Source of the DNA: JAEZKC01 sp046538945
Lineage (GTDB): Bacteria; Fibrobacterota; Chitinivibrionia; Chitinivibrionales; Chitinispirillaceae
Direction: 5' to 3'
Assembly (NCBI GenBank): GCA_046538945.1
Contig: JBKHHW010000054.1
Coordinates: 1-18,041, forward strand
Length of the DNA stretch: 18,041 bases
Part shown: positions 1-7,853 of the stretch, piece after piece
Layout: every line of letters begins with the position of its first letter
Numbering within the stretch: the stretch's first letter is position 1
The notes under the pieces: generated by a model
Told to the model about the DNA's origin: nothing
The model's input: the letters and a program-made list of their open reading frames with translations, nothing else
Database searches by the model: none
Program-made: the position numbers and the translations under genes

Positions 1-126
1 AACGGACAACGGGTAACGTAAAAACCGATCAGCGGAGCTTACACTTCGACTTCGAGGACTACGCTCGGTGTGAGCGGAACGGACAACGGGTAACGGAAAA
101 CGGATAACGGACAACGGACAACGGAA
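1..126. repeat. AACGGAN heptad repeats flanking a hairpin
   Basis: Seven consecutive 7-base units of the form AACGGAN (one is AACGGGT) lie in perfect register at 78-126. The window opens with two more units (1-14), and an 18-base string at 1-18 is repeated exactly at 78-95. Between the two arrays, GCTTACAC (37-44) pairs with GTGTGAGC (68-75) as an 8 bp stem with one G-U pair, extendable by CGA (47-49) with TCG (65-67) after a small bulge. The left array touches the window edge, so the element may extend further. No reading frame of note crosses it. It looks like a dispersed intergenic repeat, with unknown function, ending about 44 bases before the first gene. Confidence 0.85.
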
Positions 127-170
127 TATGGCAAAAGTGCACATAAAAACCCTAGAAAGAGGATGAATCA

Positions 171-992
171 ATGACCGGAACTTTTGAGATGATTCAGGAA
201 ACCAGGAAGCATATTGAAAGCAAAACATCCGTAAAGCCCCAGTATGGTATCATTCTGGGCACCGGGCTGGGACGGCTGGCCGACAGTATTGAAAAGGATG
301 CGGTCATTCCCTACGAGGAGATTCCTCATTTTCCCGTGTCCACCGTTGAGGCTCACGCGGGTAAGCTTATCATCGGCCATCTGGCAGGCAAGCCGGTCAT
401 GGCCATGCAGGGAAGATTTCATTACTACGAGGGTTACTCGATGCAGCAGATCGCGTTTCCGGTGAGGGTGATGAAATTTCTGGGTGTCAGCACGCTGGTG
501 GTTTCAAACGCCTGCGGGGGAATAAATCCGCTTTATAAGCCGGGCACAATAATGGCCATTACCGATCATATTAATCTTCTGGCCACCAATCCCCTTATCG
601 GGCCGAATGATGACCGGATCGGGCCACGCTTTCCCGATATGTCCGAGCCTTATTCACAGGAACTGATCGATGTGGTTTCAAAAGTGGCCATCGAAAACAA
701 GATCCGTATCGAAAAAGGGGTATACGCCTCAATGAGCGGGCCGTCTCTGGAGACCCGTGCCGAATACCGCATGCTGCGTATTCTCGGCGCGGATGTGATC
801 GGGATGAGCACCGTTCCCGAGGTGATCGCAGCGGTGCATGCCGGTCTCAAGGTCCTGGGCCTTTCCGTTGTCACCGATGCCTGTCTGCCGGATGCGCTTG
901 AGGCGGTTGATATAAAGAAAATCATCGCCGTTGCGGACAAGGCAGAGCCTGTACTTGTAAAGCTGATAGAAAAGGTTCTTCAAGCACTATGA
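171..992 (+). CDS. punA: Purine nucleoside phosphorylase, trimeric (PNP/MTAP) family
   Basis: Cytosolic purine salvage enzyme that splits purine (deoxy)nucleosides with phosphate into free base and (deoxy)ribose-1-phosphate. The 273 residues match the usual family length. Visible motifs are GTGLG near residue 30, MQGRFHYYEGYS at 79-90, NACGGIN at 113-119, SGPSLETRAEYR at 189-200 and GMSTVPEVIAA at 211-221. E194 corresponds to the purine-binding Glu201 of human PNP. Forty-two residues later, exactly as in human PNP, the position of Asn243 is an Asp (D236, in VVTDAC), which may widen base preference toward 6-aminopurines. A clear AAGAGGA ribosome site (157-163) lies 7 bases before the ATG. The stop overlaps the ileS start as ATGA. 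The family assignment is firm; the substrate is inferred. Confidence 0.93.
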   Translation: MTGTFEMIQETRKHIESKTSVKPQYGIILGTGLGRLADSIEKDAVIPYEEIPHFPVSTVEAHAGKLIIGHLAGKPVMAMQGRFHYYEGYSMQQIAFPVRVMKFLGVSTLVVSNACGGINPLYKPGTIMAITDHINLLATNPLIGPNDDRIGPRFPDMSEPYSQELIDVVSKVAIENKIRIEKGVYASMSGPSLETRAEYRMLRILGADVIGMSTVPEVIAAVHAGLKVLGLSVVTDACLPDALEAVDIKKIIAVADKAEPVLVKLIEKVLQAL

Positions 993-3900
993 AAGAATAT
1001 TTCAAACCTGTAGATACTCAGATACGTTTTCCCCAGGTGGAATCGGAAATACTCCGTCTCTGGCAGGAGGAAAACACGTTCCGGCAGTCGCTCAGGGCGA
1101 CAGAAAAGAATGACGCATTTGTCTTTTATGACGGGCCGCCGTTCGCCACCGGGCTTCCCCACTACGGTCACCTCCTTGCGGGGACTCTTAAAGACATCAT
1201 TCCCCGCTACTGGACCATGCGCGGACATTACGTTGACCGCAGATTCGGTTGGGACTGCCACGGCCTCCCGGTTGAAAACGAGATGGAGAAGGAGTTCAAG
1301 GTATCCGGAAAGAGGGATATCGAAAAGCTGGGGATCCATATTTTCAACGAAGCGTGCCGCTCCATCGTGCTGCGCTATACGGGGCAGTGGGAAAAAGTGG
1401 TCAACAGAATGGGACGCTGGGTTGATTTTGTCAATCAGTACCGTACCATGGATCCTCCGTATATGGAAAGTATCTGGTGGGTATTCAAGCAGATATGGGA
1501 TAAAAAACTCATCTACCAGGGTTTCCGTGTGCAGCCCTACTGTCCCAGGTGCGCGACGCCGCTTTCCAATTTCGAGGTGAACGAGGGTTATAAGGATGTG
1601 AGGGGTCCGTCCATAACCGTTTCATTTCCCCTGGCAGACGATCCTTCGGTGAAGATCCTGGTGTGGACCACCACTCCCTGGACTCTGCCTTCAAACGTGG
1701 TGCTGGCGGCAGGCCCGGATGTTACATATGTTAAAATACGGGATGGCGGGAACACATACATTCTGGCCAAAGACAGGTTAGGTGCATACTACAAAGATCC
1801 GTCGTCTGTTGAAATTGTGGAGGAATTGAAGGGCAGTGCGCTTGAAGGACTCAGGTACGTGCCGCTTTTTGACTTCTTCAAAGACCGGGATACCCGCTTC
1901 TTCTCTGTCACCACTGCTGATTTCGTTTCCACCGAGGATGGAACCGGAATCGTGCACATCGCGCCCGCTTTCGGTGAGGACGACTTTCAGGTCGGTGCGC
2001 GCCTCGGTCTTCCCATTGTCTGTCCTGTGGACGATGAGGGGAAATTTACAGAAGAGGTCCCCGAATGGCAGGGAAGAATGGTGCATGAGGCAAACGATGA
2101 TATCACCCGCACCATAAAGCAGGCGGGACGTCTGATTCACAAGGGCACAATAGAGCATCGCTACCCGTTCTGCTACCGATGCGACACTGCTCTTATCTAT
2201 AAAGCCATCACTACCTGGTTCATGAAAATTGATCCGCTCAAGTCGAACATGCTCGAAAACAATCAGCAGATTCACTGGGTTCCCCAGCATCTTCAGAACG
2301 GACGTTTCGGCAAGGGTATCGAAAGCGCTCCCGACTGGAACATTTCACGGAACCGTTACTGGGGAACGCCGCTTCCCATCTGGATTTGCGAATGCGGACA
2401 TACCGAATGTGTGGGCGGACTTGGCGAGCTGCACAAACTGGTTGGCGCAGGTGACAGGGAGAAAGGTGAAAGGATCCACGCCCAGGCAGCACGGAAAGTG
2501 GAGGAGATGCTTCGCGGGCCAGAACTGGCCGGGCACCTTTCACTTGCGGGAATAGATACTTCCTGGGCCGGGCGTCTCAAAGAGGCGGCGATCAGCCCCG
2601 TGGATCTCCACCGTCACGTGATCGATGAAATGGAGGTTCACTGCCCTGTGTGCAAAGGGCAGATGCAGCGGACATCCGAGGTGCTTGACTGCTGGTTTGA
2701 ATCGGGGTCGATGCCTTATGCCCAGATGCACTATCCATTCGATAACAAGGAACGTTTCGAGAGCAACTTTCCTGCTGACTTCATAGCCGAGGGGCTCGAT
2801 CAGACCCGGGGGTGGTTCTATACTCTTACCGTGCTGGGCTCGGCACTGTTTTCGAGGCCGGCATTCAAGAATGTGATTGTCAACGGTATCATACTTGCCG
2901 AGGATGGGAAGAAGCTTTCCAAGCGCCTGAGAAACTATGCGCCGCCCGAGGATGTTCTCAATCAGCTCGGTGCCGACGCGCTCAGGCTGTTTCTCATCAA
3001 TTCTCCCGCGGTAAAGGCCGAGGATCTGCGTTTTTCGGAAAAAGGTGTGATGGAGATGTCCCGGGCGGTGCTGCTTCCGTTCTGGAACGCGTACGCCTTC
3101 TTTGTGACATACGCTAATGTGGACGGGTGGAAACCCTCCGGTCTCCAGCCGCCTGAAAACGGAACCGAGCTGGACCGGTGGATCATCTCCCTTCTCAATG
3201 ACGTGGTGGAGAAGGTGAATAAGGAAATGGAGCAGTACAACCTGTATAAGGTTGTTCCCCTTCTGGTCGACTTTATCGACAATCTGACCAACTGGTATAT
3301 CCGCAGAAGCCGTCGCCGTTTCTGGAAAAGCGAAAACGATCAGGACAAGGATCTGGCTTATGGAACACTCTATTATGTCCTGGTCCAGTTCTCCAAAGTC
3401 ATGGCACCGTTTCTGCCGTATCTGACAGAGGCGATTTACCGCAACCTTGCGGCCGGGAAACTGGAGGGCGCATCCGGGAGCGTTCATCTGGAGGCGTACC
3501 CGCAATCGGTCCAGACCACCATCGACGAGGATCTCGAGCTCAAGATGAAGCTTGTCCGTCAGGCGGTCACCATGGGACGTGCGCTCAGGAGCCGTTTTAC
3601 AATAAAAACGCGTCAGCCTCTGAGCGAGTTCACTGTAGTGGTGGCCGACGAGCATAAACTCGGGCTTCTGAAGGAAATGGATTCGCTTATCAGGGATGAA
3701 TTGAATGTCAAAGAGGTGAGGTTCGATTCCCGTGAGGACCGGGTGGTGAGCATATCCGCCAAGCCCAACTTTAAGAGGCTCGGAAAGCAGTACGGGCCGA
3801 AGATGAAGGAGGCGGCAGGGATCATAGAGGGCTTCAGCGATGCGCAGATCAAGGATTTGGAAGGCGGCGGCACCGTTGACGTTCTGGGAGTCTCTCTGAC

Positions 3901-4273
3901 CTATGATGATATCGAGATCCGCAGAACGAAGCACGAGGGTATGGAGGTTGAGACCGAGGGAGAACTGACTGTCGGGCTTGAAACCACCATCACTCCGGAG
4001 CTGAAAAGCGAGGGTATGGCTCGTGAATTCGTGAACCGGGTTCAGAACCTTCGCAAGAGTTCGGGGCTCAATGTGACCGATCGGATCGTGATCCGCTGCG
4101 AGTGTCCGGAAGAACTTCAGAATGCAGTTGAGGGTAACCGCGAATACATCTGTACGGAGACGCTGGCGGTGGATCTGGTTTTCGGTGAAACTGAAGGTGA
4201 GAAGGTGGATGTTGATGGTCTGGATGCGGTGATCAGAATAGAAAAGGCCGGGGCGCTGACAGACCGTTCATGA
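989..4273 (+). CDS. ileS: Isoleucine--tRNA ligase, type 2 (eukaryote-like IleRS)
   Basis: Class I aminoacyl-tRNA synthetase charging tRNA-Ile in the cytosol. At 1094 residues it is longer than the common bacterial type 1 enzyme. It carries the ATP-binding signature as HYGH (58-61) and the second signature as KLSKR (642-646) instead of KMSKS, the form typical of type 2 IleRS. The CP1 editing domain is recognisable by TTPWTLPSN. Cys pairs (CPRC; CECGHTEC; CPVC) resemble zinc-knuckle sites, and GLDQTRGWFYT plus the anticodon-binding and long C-terminal domains follow. Compared with type 2 enzymes as I recall them, there is an insert of roughly 45-50 residues at about 486-535. The start overlaps the phosphorylase stop (ATGA), and its own stop overlaps the acyltransferase start the same way. 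Type 2 enzymes are often less sensitive to mupirocin. Confidence 0.96.
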   Translation: MKEYFKPVDTQIRFPQVESEILRLWQEENTFRQSLRATEKNDAFVFYDGPPFATGLPHYGHLLAGTLKDIIPRYWTMRGHYVDRRFGWDCHGLPVENEMEKEFKVSGKRDIEKLGIHIFNEACRSIVLRYTGQWEKVVNRMGRWVDFVNQYRTMDPPYMESIWWVFKQIWDKKLIYQGFRVQPYCPRCATPLSNFEVNEGYKDVRGPSITVSFPLADDPSVKILVWTTTPWTLPSNVVLAAGPDVTYVKIRDGGNTYILAKDRLGAYYKDPSSVEIVEELKGSALEGLRYVPLFDFFKDRDTRFFSVTTADFVSTEDGTGIVHIAPAFGEDDFQVGARLGLPIVCPVDDEGKFTEEVPEWQGRMVHEANDDITRTIKQAGRLIHKGTIEHRYPFCYRCDTALIYKAITTWFMKIDPLKSNMLENNQQIHWVPQHLQNGRFGKGIESAPDWNISRNRYWGTPLPIWICECGHTECVGGLGELHKLVGAGDREKGERIHAQAARKVEEMLRGPELAGHLSLAGIDTSWAGRLKEAAISPVDLHRHVIDEMEVHCPVCKGQMQRTSEVLDCWFESGSMPYAQMHYPFDNKERFESNFPADFIAEGLDQTRGWFYTLTVLGSALFSRPAFKNVIVNGIILAEDGKKLSKRLRNYAPPEDVLNQLGADALRLFLINSPAVKAEDLRFSEKGVMEMSRAVLLPFWNAYAFFVTYANVDGWKPSGLQPPENGTELDRWIISLLNDVVEKVNKEMEQYNLYKVVPLLVDFIDNLTNWYIRRSRRRFWKSENDQDKDLAYGTLYYVLVQFSKVMAPFLPYLTEAIYRNLAAGKLEGASGSVHLEAYPQSVQTTIDEDLELKMKLVRQAVTMGRALRSRFTIKTRQPLSEFTVVVADEHKLGLLKEMDSLIRDELNVKEVRFDSREDRVVSISAKPNFKRLGKQYGPKMKEAAGIIEGFSDAQIKDLEGGGTVDVLGVSLTYDDIEIRRTKHEGMEVETEGELTVGLETTITPELKSEGMAREFVNRVQNLRKSSGLNVTDRIVIRCECPEELQNAVEGNREYICTETLAVDLVFGETEGEKVDVDGLDAVIRIEKAGALTDRS

Positions 4274-5190
4274 AAAAGTGGATACCCAGGCGGCTCAGAG
4301 ATGATATTTTATATGTGGCGGCTTTGGCAGGTTATGCTCTGGGCCGCTTCCTCCCCCGTTCTGTCGGGCTGTGGCTTTTCGGATGCGTGGGCAGAGTGTT
4401 TTTCTCTCTTTCCGCCAAAGAGAGGCGCAGGACCCTGAATCATCTCAGGATGGTGTATGGGGATTGCTGGGATGAGGGGGAAATTCACAGAACCGCGGCC
4501 GGAGTTTTTCCCATGCTGGGGAAAAACCTTTTCGATGCGCTCTGTCTTTCCCGCATGAGTGCCGGGCAGTTTGACAGATTGGTCACTCATGATTCTCTGG
4601 ATGAGTTCAGGGTTGCATATGAAAAGGGCCGGGGGGTTGTCGCCATAACCGGGCATATCGGTTGTTTCGAGATGCTTCTGCAGCTCATTGCCCGTCGGGG
4701 ATTCAAGACTTTTGCCGTGGGCAGGAAGCTTGACGATCCCAGAATCGACAATCTGGTGAGGAAGTTGCGGAGCGGGCCGGGTATGGAGTATATGGACCGT
4801 TCCGGCAGCAGCCTTAATATCGTGCGGTTTCTCAAGCAGGGCAGGGTTTTCGGGGTGCTTGTCGATCAGGATACGAAGGTGGAAGGTGTGTTTGCCTCCT
4901 TTATGGGGAAAACGGCTTTTACCCCCAGCGGTCCGGTGAGGCTTGCCATGAAATTTGGCATTCCGGTGTTTGTGGTTACCACTGCGAGGCAGAGTGACGG
5001 AACGCACCGGGTGTTTATCAGTAAAGAGGTGGAGATGGAGAACACAGGGGAGTTCGATAAGGACCTGGTGAAGAATGTCCAGAGGGTGAACGATCTTCTG
5101 TGTGAGACGATCCGCAGATATCCCCGGCAGTGGGTATGGATGCACCGGAGGTGGCGTACCAAGCAAAGGAAAGAGGAAAAGTCATCATGA
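4270..5190 (+). CDS. lpxL: Lysophospholipid/lipid A acyltransferase (LpxL/HtrB family)
   Basis: Inner-membrane acyltransferase that adds a secondary acyl chain to lipid A precursors or a related lipid, using acyl-ACP. The 306 residues equal the length of E. coli LpxL. A hydrophobic segment near residues 13-45 would anchor it to the membrane. The catalytic HX4E motif is H129-E134 (HIGCFE), followed by a positively charged block and, later, VLVDQD and FTPSGPVRLA, both typical of the family. ATGA overlaps join it to ileS upstream and to lptC downstream, which fits a role just before LPS export. Which acyl position or chain it uses (LpxL versus LpxM-like) cannot be told from the sequence. Confidence 0.88.
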   Translation: MKKWIPRRLRDDILYVAALAGYALGRFLPRSVGLWLFGCVGRVFFSLSAKERRRTLNHLRMVYGDCWDEGEIHRTAAGVFPMLGKNLFDALCLSRMSAGQFDRLVTHDSLDEFRVAYEKGRGVVAITGHIGCFEMLLQLIARRGFKTFAVGRKLDDPRIDNLVRKLRSGPGMEYMDRSGSSLNIVRFLKQGRVFGVLVDQDTKVEGVFASFMGKTAFTPSGPVRLAMKFGIPVFVVTTARQSDGTHRVFISKEVEMENTGEFDKDLVKNVQRVNDLLCETIRRYPRQWVWMHRRWRTKQRKEEKSS

Positions 5191-5771
5191 GAAAGCTGCC
5201 AGGAGCAGTTTTTGTTTTCGCGTTTGCGGCGGTGCTGCTGATCGGGTGTGGTCAGCGGAAGGAAACGCTTCCGGTTGCCGGGAAAAGTGTCGCCTCACCG
5301 TATCAGGAATTCGGTACCGCATCCCTCCATTTTTATGAAGACGGGGTCAAGAGGTGGATGCTTGATGCGCAACATATGAAAAAGCCTCTTGCGGATACCG
5401 GGACCCTTGTCGTGGTTCCGGTACGTGTGGCCATTTATGATTCCACCGGAGGGCGGGGCACCCGTATTCTGGCCGACTCGGGCACATCGGATTCAAAGTT
5501 CGAAACATTTCATCTGTGGGGTGATGTTTACATCCGTACCAAAGAGGGCATGACGGTGAAGAGCCAGCGGCTCAGGTGGATAAAGAAGAGAAGAAAAATC
5601 ATTTCGGATACCTATGTGCAGATTGAAACGCCCAAAGGCGACGTTCTCAGGGGCAAGGGGCTGGATGCAGTGGATAATTTTTCCCGTTTTTCATTCAAGT
5701 CGGATGTCCGGGGAAAATTTCCCGATTTCAAACGGCGTCTGGAGCAGGAGGATGAAGATTTTCTCAATTAG
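5187..5771 (+). CDS. lptC: LPS export protein LptC, predicted lipoprotein
   Basis: Component of the Lpt bridge that receives LPS from the inner-membrane ABC transporter and passes it to LptA. The 194-residue product starts with a short basic stretch, a hydrophobic core and a lipobox LIGC, giving Cys21 as the probable lipidated residue. E. coli LptC instead keeps an uncleaved N-terminal helix. The rest is beta-rich and LptC-like, with alternating strands around FHLWGDVYI and VKSQRLRWI. An in-frame earlier start at 5130 would run deep inside the acyltransferase gene and disrupt the signal peptide, so ATG 5187, which overlaps the upstream stop as ATGA, is preferred. A site AAAGGAAAGAGG lies just upstream. 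Location directly before lptA-like and lptB genes supports the call. Confidence 0.85.
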   Translation: MRKLPGAVFVFAFAAVLLIGCGQRKETLPVAGKSVASPYQEFGTASLHFYEDGVKRWMLDAQHMKKPLADTGTLVVVPVRVAIYDSTGGRGTRILADSGTSDSKFETFHLWGDVYIRTKEGMTVKSQRLRWIKKRRKIISDTYVQIETPKGDVLRGKGLDAVDNFSRFSFKSDVRGKFPDFKRRLEQEDEDFLN

Positions 5772-6888
5772 AATGAAACCGATGCGCACTGTTCTGCTTG
5801 TTGCGATTCTTATCTCTGCTCTGCCTTTTGGAGTTTTGGCTTCCGATGACGGTGCACTCATTCTCAAGCGGGCAGACAGAAACGAAAACATCTATTCGAA
5901 CGGGGAATTCATCAGTCACCTCCGGGGAGATGTGGTGTTCCATTACGATGACATGCGTATCCGGGCCGATGAGGCCACCTGGCGCAAGAGTCAGGGCGTG
6001 GTGAGTTTCCGCAACGGGGTGAAGGTGGAGCGGGAACGCCAGATTCTCACCTGCAATTGGCTTCACTTCACCCGCAAGAGCAATTTCATCAGGGCAAACG
6101 GCAATTTCTTTTTTCACGACTCGTCGGAATACACCACGCTTTCCGGCAGGGAAGCTGAGTACGATGTCAAGAGCCGCGATTTCCTGCTCAGGGGAAAACC
6201 ACTTCTCGTCAGGAAAGACACCGTTGAAAACGACACGCTTTTCATTTCCGGCACCCGCATGTCCTATGCGGATTCCTCTAAGCAGGCCACGGTTACCGAA
6301 AATGTGCGGATAAGAAAGGGCAAGCTTGAAGCGACCTGCAGGAAAGCGGATTATTTTACAAAAAAGGATAACGCGCAGTTGCGGATCAAACCGGAAGTCT
6401 TCTATGAAAATCATAAGGTGATAGGTGATTCCGTGGATCTCTATTTCGGCAAGGAGTCGCTTAAAAGTGCGCGCGTGATCGGGAATTCCCACGGACGATA
6501 CGCCGAAATCTCCAAATCGTCAAAGGACACCACCATAACGCACATCTGGAGCGACAGTCTTCATCTGACGGTTTCCGATTCCGGGATGCTTGATTCGCTG
6601 TATGCGTTCGGAAGGGTTCAGAGCAAGTACTTTCTTGAAGGTGATTCGACCAGGGCGAATGAAGCTTCAGGAAAGCTTATGGTGCTTTCCTTCAGGGATG
6701 ACGGTAAGGTGGACCGGGCGGTGATAAACGGAAATGCGAGAAGCATCTACTACATAGAGGAAGCTGACGGCAGGGGCAGAAATGAGGCCAGTGGTGATCA
6801 GATCGTGGTGATGTTTGAGCTGGGCAAGGCGCGGCTACTGAAGCTCAGGGGCAGTGCACGGGGGAAATATTTCCCTCTTTCGAATTAG
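5752..6888 (+). CDS. lptA: LptA/OstA-like periplasmic LPS-transport protein (long form)
   Basis: Predicted periplasmic bridge protein carrying LPS between inner and outer membranes. A signal peptide is visible (hydrophobic core VLLVAILISALPFGVLA). The mature part is almost entirely beta strands in OstA/LptA-like repeats, for example SNGEFISHLRGDVVFHYDD, SGREAEYDVKSRDFLLRG and EASGDQIVVMFELGKARLL. At 378 residues it is about twice the length of E. coli LptA (about 185), so it carries extra repeat units. The start is a choice: ATG 5752 has a good GGAG (5741-5744) at 7 bases and overlaps lptC by 20 bases, while ATG 5773 and 5782 are also possible but lack such a site. It could instead be a distinct OstA-like family that works beside an LptA encoded elsewhere. 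Confidence 0.82.
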   Translation: MKIFSIRMKPMRTVLLVAILISALPFGVLASDDGALILKRADRNENIYSNGEFISHLRGDVVFHYDDMRIRADEATWRKSQGVVSFRNGVKVERERQILTCNWLHFTRKSNFIRANGNFFFHDSSEYTTLSGREAEYDVKSRDFLLRGKPLLVRKDTVENDTLFISGTRMSYADSSKQATVTENVRIRKGKLEATCRKADYFTKKDNAQLRIKPEVFYENHKVIGDSVDLYFGKESLKSARVIGNSHGRYAEISKSSKDTTITHIWSDSLHLTVSDSGMLDSLYAFGRVQSKYFLEGDSTRANEASGKLMVLSFRDDGKVDRAVINGNARSIYYIEEADGRGRNEASGDQIVVMFELGKARLLKLRGSARGKYFPLSN

Positions 6889-6985
6889 TTTAAAGTTAAA
6901 AAATGGTATCAATATGGCGGATTCAATCGTAATATTATACTTTTTACCCGAATGGATATAAGGGACAGCTCACCAGAGGAAACGT

Positions 6986-7813
6986 ATGGAAGTGGAAAAT
7001 GGAAAGGAAAGCGGAGGTGCCGCCGCAGGTGGAGTAATGGAGCAGAAACCTGTGAATGAGCAGATTCCGGTTTCGGGAAAAACCGTACCGGCCAGAGAGA
7101 TCCGTACCGAGGGTTTGGTGAAGGTCTACAGCAAGCGCAAGGTGGTCAACGGTGTTTCCATTTCGGTGAAGCAGGGTGAGATTGTCGGTCTTCTGGGGCC
7201 AAACGGTGCAGGGAAAACCACCACATTTTATATGATAGTGGGGCTTGTGAAGGCCAACAAGGGCAAGATCTTTCTGGACAAGCATAACATTTCGCGCAAG
7301 GCGATGTTCAAAAGAGCGCGGATGGGGATCGGGTACCTTCCCCAGGAGCCTTCCATATTCAGGAAGCTTTCGGTGGGTGACAACGTGATGGCGGTGCTTG
7401 AGTACCAGCGCATGAGCTGCAAGGAGCGTAAAAAGAGGATGCGCGAGCTTCTGGAGGAGCTCAATGTGGCTCATCTGGAGAAGAGTCTGGGGTACATGCT
7501 TTCGGGCGGGGAGCGCAGGAGAGTTGAGATTGCGCGCACTCTTGCCATAAGGCCCGATTTCATTCTGCTTGATGAGCCGTTTGCGGGAGTGGATCCTATT
7601 GCGGTGGAGGACATTCAGAGCATAGTTCACCAGCTCAAGCACAAGGGCTACGGGGTACTTATCACCGATCACAACGTAAGAGAAACGTTGCGCATCACTG
7701 ATCGGGCATATATAATGTGTGAGGGGCAGATTTTGATTTCGGGTACAGCCGAGGAGCTGGCCAACAACCCCGAGGCCCGCCGGATATATTTGGGGCAGAA
7801 TTTCCGTCTCTGA
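6986..7813 (+). CDS. lptB: LPS export ABC transporter ATP-binding protein LptB
   Basis: Cytoplasmic ATPase of the LptB2FG transporter that extracts LPS from the inner membrane. Walker A is GPNGAGKTT (71-79), the Q-loop glutamine is Q120 in YLPQE, the signature is LSGGE (172-176), Walker B is FILLDEP with E197, and the switch histidine is H229 in ITDHN. The tail NVRETL ... YLGQNFRL is strongly LptB-like. The 275 residues exceed the usual roughly 240 because of an N-terminal extension of about 35 polar residues before the ABC fold. The ATG is backed by an AGAGGA site. The 97-base gap upstream contains a TATACT hexamer (6936-6941) but no convincing -35, so a separate promoter is not established. 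No lptF/lptG are in the window. Confidence 0.95.
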   Translation: MEVENGKESGGAAAGGVMEQKPVNEQIPVSGKTVPAREIRTEGLVKVYSKRKVVNGVSISVKQGEIVGLLGPNGAGKTTTFYMIVGLVKANKGKIFLDKHNISRKAMFKRARMGIGYLPQEPSIFRKLSVGDNVMAVLEYQRMSCKERKKRMRELLEELNVAHLEKSLGYMLSGGERRRVEIARTLAIRPDFILLDEPFAGVDPIAVEDIQSIVHQLKHKGYGVLITDHNVRETLRITDRAYIMCEGQILISGTAEELANNPEARRIYLGQNFRL

Positions 7814-7853
7814 TTGAGAGTACCTTTTTGCGGAACTGAAAAAAGGGTAGGAA

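Noticed and set aside
1..126. CRISPR array
   Set aside because: The units are 7 bases in direct tandem without unique spacers, and no cas gene is present.
2540..3934. Long antisense reading frame (464 codons) opposite ileS
   Set aside because: It lies wholly opposite an unmistakable synthetase, its predicted protein shows no domain pattern, and long antisense frames are common opposite genes with this codon bias.
4309..6492. Antisense frames opposite the acyltransferase (4309-5166) and the lptA-like gene (5764-6492)
   Set aside because: They are shadows of well-supported + strand genes, with His/Pro-rich compositions typical of noncoding frames.
6913..6941. Promoter directly upstream of lptB
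   Set aside because: TATACT at 6936-6941 is a fair -10, but there is no acceptable -35 at 16-18 bases.
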